From: an uncultured Mycoplasmatota bacterium | Lineage (GTDB): Bacteria > Bacillota_I > Bacilli_A > RF39 > UBA660 | Assembly (NCBI GenBank): GCA_948437815.1 | Contig: CAOJKG010000018.1 | Location: 1-14,140, forward strand | Reading direction: 5' to 3' | DNA length: 14,140 bases | Shown: one piece after another, positions 1 to 5,521 of the stretch | How the letters are laid out: each line of letters begins with the position of its first letter | Position numbering within the stretch: the first letter of the stretch is position 1 | Program-made: the position numbers and the translations under genes | Notes under the pieces: generated by a model | Seen by the model: only the letters and a program-made list of their open reading frames with translations | What the model was told of the DNA's origin: nothing | The model's database searches: none

Positions 1-19
1 TATAATATGTCAATTTAGA

Positions 20-48
20 TTTAAAAATTACTTAGTGTATGATAAAAT
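20..48 (+). promoter_or_regulatory. Predicted promoter of the murT-like operon
   Basis: An extended -10 element (TGA then TAAAAT at 43-48) follows a weak -35 candidate TTTAAA at 20-25 with a 17-base spacer. It lies 38 bases before the murT-like start. The 10-mer ATGATAAAAT (39-48) recurs before three other transcription units in this window, which strengthens the call. The transcription start would fall near 55. Confidence 0.55.
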
Positions 49-86
49 AAATATATAAAATTTTTATGAATATAAGGAGGAATTTT

Positions 87-1406
87 ATGAAGTTCTTAGC
101 CATATTAACAGGAAAATTAATCATAATCGCAGGAAATATAATGAAGCGTGGTTCTTCGCTTCCAGGAAAGTTAGCTTTGAAAATAGATAAAAATCTTTTA
201 AGTAAATTAAAATATCCTGATATAAGAATTGCAGTTACTGGTTCTTCAGGCAAGGGAAGTACGTCTAGTTTAATCGCAAAAGTATTAAAAGATAATGGTT
301 ATAAAGTTAGTTATAATGATATGGGTTCTAACTTAACATGGGGGTGTACTACTAGTTTTTTACGTAAAAGTAGTTTAACTGGCAAAATTAAAGCTGATGT
401 TCTTGTTATCGAAATAGATGAAAGAGATACAAAAGAAATGTTTCCAAATTTACATCCAACACATATAGTTATAACGAATTTAACCAAAGACCAACCACCA
501 CGACAACATCATGTCGATAATGTATATAAAGATATTTTAAAGGGAATAACATCAAACTCTAAAATAATAACAAATATAGATGAACCATATTTAAGAAGGT
601 TTGAGCGAGATACTAAAAATGAGATGATATATTTTAGTTTAGAAAAAAACAAATATAGTTACAAGAACCAAATATTTGAAAACTTAAATACATATTATTG
701 TCCTTATTGTAAAGGAAAGTTAGAATATGAATATTATAATTTTGAAACTTTAGGCAAATATAATTGTACGAAATGTGATTTTAGAAATGAAAATGCTAAA
801 GTTATAGGAAGTAATTTAGATTTAGAAAACGAGACACTTGATATAAATGACAATAAATTAAATATAGGTGGCAACTTTTTATATCACGCATATAACACAC
901 TTGCTAGTTTTACAACACTAAAAGATATAGGTTTAGAAGAAGATAAAATAATAAAATCCATAAATAAATTTAATGATTATAGCACATATAATTATGAAAA
1001 AAATAATAAAGTATACTTTCCTATGTCATGTAAGGCCGAGAATGCTACTACATATAATGGAGCAATCTTTAAAACAATAATGAATAAAGAAAAAAAGGAT
1101 ATAATTATTGGTTGGAAAGAAATATCACGTAGATATGCTCATTTTGATATTTCGTGGTTATATGATATAGAGTTTGAGTTATTAAATAGTGATTCTTTAA
1201 ATAAAGTTTATGCCGTAGGAATAGATGCTGAGAATATTAAGAAGCGATTAATTCTAGCAGGCATACCAGAAGATAAAATAATCATGGCTGAATCTATACC
1301 AGAGATTAAAGATATGGTTAATAAAGATGAAGTAAAATATGTATATGGTATATTAAACTTTGATTATATTGACCCATTTAATGAAACATTTAAGGAGGAG
1401 CTATGA
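87..1406 (+). CDS. murT: MurT-like Mur ligase (lipid II isoglutaminyl synthase-type subunit)
   Basis: A 439-residue cytoplasmic Mur ligase-family protein with a C-terminal DUF1727-type region. Family role: with GatD, MurT uses ATP to activate the D-Glu alpha-carboxylate of lipid II, which is then amidated to D-isoglutamine. Visible features: N-terminal hydrophobic helix; P-loop TGSSGKGST at 51-59; NLTKDQPPRQ at 131-140, where MurT usually has a RDQLDRYGE-like motif; a four-Cys zinc-ribbon insert (C205, C208, C227, C230), which is a MurT hallmark; and FDISWLYD at 353-360, matching the D-x-SW motif of DUF1727. Length matches known MurT (about 437). The start at 87 is chosen because AAGGAGG (74-80) sits 6 bases before it; the in-frame ATG at 66 lies upstream of that site. 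It overlaps the GatD-like gene by 4 bases (ATGA). The P-loop resembles FolC (GKGS) more than typical MurT (GKTT), so the substrate could differ. Confidence 0.83.
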   Translation: MKFLAILTGKLIIIAGNIMKRGSSLPGKLALKIDKNLLSKLKYPDIRIAVTGSSGKGSTSSLIAKVLKDNGYKVSYNDMGSNLTWGCTTSFLRKSSLTGKIKADVLVIEIDERDTKEMFPNLHPTHIVITNLTKDQPPRQHHVDNVYKDILKGITSNSKIITNIDEPYLRRFERDTKNEMIYFSLEKNKYSYKNQIFENLNTYYCPYCKGKLEYEYYNFETLGKYNCTKCDFRNENAKVIGSNLDLENETLDINDNKLNIGGNFLYHAYNTLASFTTLKDIGLEEDKIIKSINKFNDYSTYNYEKNNKVYFPMSCKAENATTYNGAIFKTIMNKEKKDIIIGWKEISRRYAHFDISWLYDIEFELLNSDSLNKVYAVGIDAENIKKRLILAGIPEDKIIMAESIPEIKDMVNKDEVKYVYGILNFDYIDPFNETFKEEL

Positions 1407-2005
1407 AAATAAAAATAGGACACTTATATCCATATGAATTAACATTATATGGTGAAAATGGTAATTTAAAAGCTTTAAAATATGCTTTAGAACAAAAAGA
1501 TATCGAGGTAGAAATAACAAGTATAAATAAAGAAGATGATTTTGATATCAAAACCTATGATTTTGTATATATAGGAAGTGGTAGACCTGAATTTCTAGAA
1601 GAGATAAAAGAGAGGTTAGAGCCGTATAAAAAAGATATTAAGGATTATATTAATAAAGATAAGGTATTATTAGCAACTGGTAATAGTATTGCTATATTAG
1701 AATTATTAAGACTATATGAAATAGAATATTACGATAAAAGAAAAGTATCTGATATTGAAGGAACAACATCATTATGTAATGGTAAAATTTATGGTTTTCA
1801 AAATACCGAATATTTAATAAAGACTACAAAAAATATCTTATTTAGTTTAGAAAAAGGATACGGTAACAATGAAACTTGTATGGAAGGATATAAGAAGAAC
1901 AACTTTTATGCAACTTCGATAATTGGTCCTATACTAGCTAGAAATGATAATTTAACAAGTTATTTAGTAGATACATTAATAAAAAATAAAAAAGAAGAAG
2001 AATAG
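1403..2005 (+). CDS. gatD: GatD-like class I amidotransferase-fold subunit, catalytic dyad apparently lost
   Basis: A 200-residue partner of the MurT-like ligase, translationally coupled to it (ATGA overlap, AAGGAGG at 1392-1398). Family role: GatD hydrolyses glutamine and passes ammonia to MurT. The GatD scaffold is recognisable: LYGENGNLKALK (15-26, family LYGDxGN), YIGSGRPE (56-63, family GGGQD), GFQN (131-134), GYGNN (152-156) followed by EG at 161-162, and IGPILARND (174-182, family HGPLLPKNP). The nucleophile elbow, normally ICGGYQ, reads ATGNSI at 91-96, which puts Thr92 where the catalytic Cys should be. The family His before GPLL is Ile174, and the His after GFEN is Thr135. The only Cys residues, C125 and C159, are outside the elbow. 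The reading frame is intact and the stop is normal, so this looks like a maintained pseudo-amidotransferase rather than a decaying gene. It may be structural, allosteric or used with free ammonia (inference). Confidence 0.75.
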   Translation: MKIKIGHLYPYELTLYGENGNLKALKYALEQKDIEVEITSINKEDDFDIKTYDFVYIGSGRPEFLEEIKERLEPYKKDIKDYINKDKVLLATGNSIAILELLRLYEIEYYDKRKVSDIEGTTSLCNGKIYGFQNTEYLIKTTKNILFSLEKGYGNNETCMEGYKKNNFYATSIIGPILARNDNLTSYLVDTLIKNKKEEE

Positions 2006-2034
2006 ACAAAAAGAAGCAAAGAAGGTAGTTTAAG

Positions 2035-3114
2035 ATGAAAGAAAAGAAAATGGACATCCAAGAAGAATATGAAACATTTATCCAAAACGATGAAATGTGT
2101 GATTTTGAACAAAGTTTAGCTTGGAACAAAATAAAGACATATTGGACTAATGAACAAATAATCATTAAAAGAGATAAAGACATAAAATTAGCTATTAACG
2201 TATTAATTAGAAAAATGCCTATATTTGGAAATATAATGTATGTACCACGAGGACCTATAGGAGACATACATAGTGAAGAATTACTAGAAGAATTAACTAC
2301 TAAGTTAAAAGAATTAGCTAAGAAAGTAAAAGCATTTGTAGTTTTAATGGAACCAGATATAAGAGTAGATGATGAAGAATTTAAAGCCATCGCTAAAAAA
2401 TTAGGATATAAAATAAAAAGTAATAGTAAAAGTTTTAGAGATGAGATACAAGCAAGACACAATTTAAGATTAAATTTAAAAAATCGAACTGAAGAAGAAG
2501 TATTTGAAAGTTTTGCTTCTAAGACCAGATATAATATTCGTTTATCAATGAAAAAAGGCGTAGAAATAAAAGAATTAGGCAAAGATGGAATTGAAGAATT
2601 TTACGAATTATTAAAAATAACAGGTAATAGAGATGGATTTATAATAAGACCAATTGAATATTACAAAGATTTATTTAATTATTTTGATGGCTTAACAATA
2701 TTAATCGCCTATTATGAATCTACACCAATCGCTGGAATAATGCCACTTACATATGGTAATAAAACATGGTATTTATATGGAGCAAGTAGTAATATGCATC
2801 GTAATGTGATGTCAACATATTTATTACAATGGGAAGCTATAAAAATAGCGATGAAAAAGAATTCGATTCTATATGATTTTAAAGGCTTTTCATTTAAAGA
2901 TGGCAAACCAGATGGATTATATAGATTTAAAAGTGGCTTTGGTACAGAATTAGTTGAACTTATAGGAGAAGTTAATTTAGAGATTAAACCATTAAAATAT
3001 CGTTTATTTAAAACTAGTAAAAAATTATATACAACACTTAGAGGTTTAAAGCATACCCATAAAGTAAAAAAAGAGGAACAAAAAGAAAAAACTTTACAAA
3101 AAGAAGAAAAATAA
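2035..3114 (+). CDS. FemX/FemAB-family peptidoglycan bridge aminoacyltransferase
   Basis: A 359-residue cytoplasmic FemABX protein with a tandem GNAT-like fold. Family role: transfer of an amino acid from aminoacyl-tRNA to the lysine side chain of lipid II, starting the interpeptide bridge. Motifs in order: YVPRGP at 69-74; SKTRYNIRLSMKKGV at 162-176, the family's basic TRYNIR stretch; RPIEYY at 205-210; IAGIMPL at 232-238; YLYGASS at 246-252; DFKGFS at 281-286; YRFKSGFG at 296-303. The C-terminus from about 330 is Lys/Glu-rich. The length fits FemX-type enzymes of about 340-420 residues. GAAGGT at 2021-2026 is the ribosome binding site, 8 bases before the ATG; Met6 at 2050 is a weaker alternative. 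It lies 29 bases after the GatD-like gene with no terminator between them, so it is probably co-transcribed. Which amino acid is added cannot be read from the sequence. Confidence 0.85.
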   Translation: MKEKKMDIQEEYETFIQNDEMCDFEQSLAWNKIKTYWTNEQIIIKRDKDIKLAINVLIRKMPIFGNIMYVPRGPIGDIHSEELLEELTTKLKELAKKVKAFVVLMEPDIRVDDEEFKAIAKKLGYKIKSNSKSFRDEIQARHNLRLNLKNRTEEEVFESFASKTRYNIRLSMKKGVEIKELGKDGIEEFYELLKITGNRDGFIIRPIEYYKDLFNYFDGLTILIAYYESTPIAGIMPLTYGNKTWYLYGASSNMHRNVMSTYLLQWEAIKIAMKKNSILYDFKGFSFKDGKPDGLYRFKSGFGTELVELIGEVNLEIKPLKYRLFKTSKKLYTTLRGLKHTHKVKKEEQKEKTLQKEEK

Positions 3115-3121
3115 GTATAAT

Positions 3122-3151
3122 AACATCCTACAAGTTAGGGGATGTTTTTTT
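3122..3151 (+). terminator. Hairpin with T-run directly before the next start codon
   Basis: AACATCC (3122-3128) pairs with GGATGTT (3140-3146), and a T-run reaches 3151, immediately before ATG at 3152. An alternative fold pairs CCTA with TAGG. It has the form of an intrinsic terminator for the FemX gene. The only ribosome-binding-like sequence of the next gene (AGGGG, 3137-3141) is in the loop and 3' arm, so the hairpin could also control translation. Confidence 0.6.
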
Positions 3152-3913
3152 ATGTATCAAAAGTTAGCTACTATATTAGATACATATTCCAGTAATCAAA
3201 GATTATTAGATAAAAGCGCATTAGAAGACATAGCAAGCATAAGCATTCAAGGAAATAAAAGACTTGCACCCTACATAAAAGATATCATAATAATGCCTAA
3301 AGGAAAACCACGTACTTTAGCTACATATCACTATGAAGATAAAATAATTAAAGTATATTTAGATTATATTTACCAAGTATTAAGTAAAATATTTGGAGAA
3401 AACAATTATTATAGAAAAAATGAAGAAATCATGCAAACTTTATTACATGAAATATGTCATGGTGATCAAAATTCAATCGCTAATAGTGATAGAGAAGATT
3501 TAGAATGTAATATAATTAGAGCTTGTATACTTTCGTTAAAAGATGAAGCATACTATTTAAAAAATAATTTAATATGCCCAACAGAGCGAATGGCCGAAAT
3601 AGATTCATTATTACAAATGATGTCAATAGGAGTTATAAGTCATAACAATCACGAATTAGAGTATTTTAGAAAAATAAACAAAGAAATGCATTCAGGTTAT
3701 TCTAAAAATTTAAAAAGTTCACCTACTGAAAAGTATATACAAGAAGCATTTATTGATTCATATTTTAAATTTTCCAGAAGAGCCTTAGAAGAAATTAAAA
3801 AAATATACTCATTAGAACAAAGATTAAGACTAGGATTGCAAGTTACAAAAAGTGAATTTAATAAAGAATTAGACCAATTTTTAACATTAGAAAGATTAAG
3901 AAATAGACGATAG
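3152..3913 (+). CDS. HExxH-containing protein of unknown function (putative zinc metallopeptidase-like)
   Basis: A 253-residue soluble protein that I cannot assign to a named family. The clearest motif is LLHEICHGDQ at 97-106, a zincin-type HExxH (H99, E100, H103) in a predicted helix after a segment with probable beta strands (about 52-80). PTERMAEIDS at 143-152 is a possible site for a third metal ligand (Glu145 or Glu149). The C-terminal 60 residues are helical and rich in Lys and Arg. No signal peptide or membrane segment is seen, so it is probably cytoplasmic. It sits between the FemX-type gene and the lysozyme gene, which hints at a wall-related role, but the preceding hairpin may separate it from the upstream operon. 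The start at 3152 is the only good option; its ribosome binding site (AGGGG, 3137-3141) lies in that hairpin. Peptidase activity is inference from the motif only. Confidence 0.7.
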   Translation: MYQKLATILDTYSSNQRLLDKSALEDIASISIQGNKRLAPYIKDIIIMPKGKPRTLATYHYEDKIIKVYLDYIYQVLSKIFGENNYYRKNEEIMQTLLHEICHGDQNSIANSDREDLECNIIRACILSLKDEAYYLKNNLICPTERMAEIDSLLQMMSIGVISHNNHELEYFRKINKEMHSGYSKNLKSSPTEKYIQEAFIDSYFKFSRRALEEIKKIYSLEQRLRLGLQVTKSEFNKELDQFLTLERLRNRR

Positions 3914-3948
3914 CAAAGTCATTTAAAATACCACTTAATATAATATAT

Positions 3949-3957
3949 TAGGAGGTG
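3949..3957 (+). promoter_or_regulatory. Strong ribosome binding site that argues for an ATT start
   Basis: TTAGGAGGT at 3949-3957 is near-perfect. The GTG at 3955-3957 overlaps it and cannot be its start codon. The ATT at 3964, 8 bases past GGAGG and followed by Lys-Lys codons, is at ideal spacing. Confidence 0.65.
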
Positions 3958-3963
3958 TTTTTT

Positions 3964-5151
3964 ATTAAAAAAATAAGTCTAATAATTATATCTTTATTAG
4001 CATTTTTAAGCTTTTCATCAAAAGTAAAAGCAATTGAAGGAATAGATGTAAGTGAATTTCAAGGTAATATTAACTTTAGAGAAGTAAAAGATTATGGGAT
4101 TGAAATAGTATATATAAGAAGTAGTGCTAGTCATTCTTACATTGATGCTAAATTTGAAGAAAATTACCAAAAAGCCAAAGAAAACAATTTAAAAATAGGA
4201 TTTTATCATTATGTAACCGCAAGAAATATAGAAGAGGCTCAAGAACAAGCGAGATTTTTTGCAACAGTTATCAAAGGAAAAGAAGCAGATTGTCGATTAG
4301 CAATGGATTTTGAAACCTTTAGAGGTTTAACAAAAGAAGAAATAAATAGTATAGCAAAGTCATTTTTAGAAGAATTAAAAAGGCTAACCGAAAAAGAAGT
4401 AGTAATATATAGTGATGCATATAATGCCAAATATACATTTGATGAAGCATTATTTGAAGAATATCCATTATGGTTAGCAGAATATGGAGTTAAGGAACCT
4501 GAAGCAAAAAACTTTATTGGTTGGCAATATACAGATAAGGGGATTATTCCAGGTATTAAAGATTATGTTGATAGAGATAATTTTAAAAATGAAATATATT
4601 TAGAGAATAGTAGTGCTATAAAAGAGCCAGAATTAAAACCAGAAGAAAAGAAAAAAACAATATATTATCGGGTTAAATTTGGTGATACATTATATCATAT
4701 AGCTAAAGAATACAATATAACAATTAATGATTTAATAGTAGAAAATAATATAAAAAATCCTAATTTAATATTTCCAAATGAAGTATTAAAGATAAATACT
4801 GATATTGAAAAACAAGTTATAAAAAGTGGAAATAATGACAATTACATTGTAAAAATAGGAGACACATTAACAAGAATAGCAAATATTTTTCATGTAACAA
4901 TAAGCAACTTAGTTAGTTGGAATGATATAAAAAATCCCAACTTAATATATCCAAATGAAAGATTAGAAATAAAACCAACTAATAATAATCATTTAATAAA
5001 ATATGTAGTAAAAAAAGGCGATACATTAACACTAATAGCAAACGATTATCATACTTCAGTATTTGAATTAGTATTAATAAATAAAATAAAAGATAAGAAT
5101 CAAATCAAAGTAGGAGAAGTATTATATATTCCAGAAACATATTTATATTAA
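3964..5151 (+). CDS. Secreted GH25 lysozyme with three C-terminal LysM domains
   Basis: A muramidase predicted to cut the MurNAc-GlcNAc bond of peptidoglycan outside the cell. From the proposed ATT start it has 395 residues (398 if read from GTG at 3955; residue numbers here use the 398 scheme). Residues 4-26 form a signal peptide: Lys-Lys, a hydrophobic core, and a cleavage site after VKA. The GH25 domain is at about 28-216: GIDVSEFQG (29-37), AMDFE (116-120, with the family's DxE acids D118 and E120), WLAEYG (173-178), GWQYT (189-193), and YVDRDNF (204-210). A Lys/Glu/Pro linker follows, then LysM repeats at about 237-280, 296-339 and 349-393, each with a GDTL motif. The enzyme is complete with catalytic acids present, so it is probably an autolysin or wall remodeller. 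TATAAT at 3939-3944 could be a -10 element, but no -35 is evident. Confidence 0.88.
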   Translation: MKKISLIIISLLAFLSFSSKVKAIEGIDVSEFQGNINFREVKDYGIEIVYIRSSASHSYIDAKFEENYQKAKENNLKIGFYHYVTARNIEEAQEQARFFATVIKGKEADCRLAMDFETFRGLTKEEINSIAKSFLEELKRLTEKEVVIYSDAYNAKYTFDEALFEEYPLWLAEYGVKEPEAKNFIGWQYTDKGIIPGIKDYVDRDNFKNEIYLENSSAIKEPELKPEEKKKTIYYRVKFGDTLYHIAKEYNITINDLIVENNIKNPNLIFPNEVLKINTDIEKQVIKSGNNDNYIVKIGDTLTRIANIFHVTISNLVSWNDIKNPNLIYPNERLEIKPTNNNHLIKYVVKKGDTLTLIANDYHTSVFELVLINKIKDKNQIKVGEVLYIPETYLY

Positions 5152-5161
5152 AATTAAAAAA

Positions 5162-5195
5162 CTAGCAATCTAAATTATTTGCTAGCTTTCTTTTT
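5162..5195. terminator. Bidirectional terminator between convergent genes
   Basis: CTAGCAA (5162-5168) pairs with TTGCTAG (5179-5185) around a 10-base loop. On the + strand it is followed by a T-rich run (5187-5195), ending the lysozyme transcript. On the - strand it is followed by six Ts (complement of 5156-5161), ending the small - strand gene, whose last codons lie in the stem and whose stop codon is in the loop. Confidence 0.72.
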
Positions 5196-5291
5196 ATCTA
5201 AATTTTTGTTAATAAATCTTACTTTAACGCCTTTAACTTTACCAAATTGTTTTTTTACTCCATCTGGTAAATTCTTTTTTATAGTTTTCAA
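5175..5291 (-). CDS. Small lysine-rich protein, 38 residues, unknown function
   Basis: A short reading frame opposite to its neighbours, starting at TTG (5291-5289) and ending TAA (5177-5175). The product is 38 residues, strongly basic, with about 14 Lys and motifs such as NLPDGVKKQFGKVKG. No signal peptide or membrane segment is seen. Support: GAGGTG (complement of 5298-5303) is a good ribosome binding site 6 bases before TTG; TATAAT (complement of 5317-5322) lies just upstream; and a hairpin with a T-run ends it. An in-frame ATG at 5309 would give 44 residues but has poor spacing and falls at the expected transcript start. The overlapping + strand frame at 5179-5376 has no ribosome binding site and begins inside the terminator stem. 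I do not recognise the family; the basic composition would suit nucleic-acid or ribosome binding (inference). Confidence 0.5.
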   Translation of the reverse strand: MKTIKKNLPDGVKKQFGKVKGVKVRFINKNLDKKKASK

Positions 5292-5316
5292 AAACTCCAC
5301 CTCACTCATCCCCTTA

Positions 5317-5322
5317 ATTATA
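5317..5322 (-). promoter_or_regulatory. Candidate -10 of the small - strand gene
   Basis: TATAAT on the - strand (complement of 5317-5322) lies 13 bases before the in-frame ATG and 25 bases before the TTG start. No convincing -35 was found. The rest of 5323-5441 is AT-rich with no gene visible. Confidence 0.35.
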
Positions 5323-5441
5323 GCACTAATTAATAAAAAAATACATAAAAAGTCGAAAAAAGAAGCTAAAAAATAAAATTAACAATCAAGAAATTAAAAT
5401 AATAAAAAATATTTATAAACTTTTAATCATTCTAAAAGATA

Positions 5442-5470
5442 TTGTCAATACCAAAAACCCATGATAAAAT
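5442..5470 (+). promoter_or_regulatory. Promoter of the large surface-protein gene
   Basis: TTGTCA (5442-5447), a 17-base spacer, and an extended -10 TGA-TAAAAT (5462-5470). This is the best sigma-A-type promoter in the window. Transcription should start near 5477, leaving a leader of about 45 bases before the start at 5522. Confidence 0.75.
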
Positions 5471-5521
5471 ATATATAAATAATAGATAATGATAATCTAT
5501 ATTAGTGAGAGGAAGAGTGTA

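Noticed and set aside
66..86. Upstream ATG for the murT-like gene at 66
   Set aside because: The AAGGAGG at 74-80 lies after this ATG and is correctly spaced for the ATG at 87.
1404..1406. Mycoplasma-type code (TGA as tryptophan)
   Set aside because: The murT-like gene ends in TGA within a classic ATGA overlap, and the tryptophans checked in the genes are TGG.
1938..2582. 214-residue reading frame on the - strand
   Set aside because: It lies across the end of the GatD-like gene and the FemX-type gene, both clearly conserved on the + strand. Its Leu/Ser/Phe-rich product is what the complement of Lys/Glu-rich AT-rich coding sequence yields.
5179..5376. 65-residue hydrophobic reading frame on the + strand
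   Set aside because: It would start at TTG inside the terminator stem with no ribosome binding site, and it opposes the better supported small - strand gene at 5175-5291.
5489..5521. Upstream ATG for the surface protein at 5489
   Set aside because: It lies about 12 bases from the predicted transcript start with no ribosome binding site, whereas GAGAGG at 5507-5512 is placed for the ATG at 5522.
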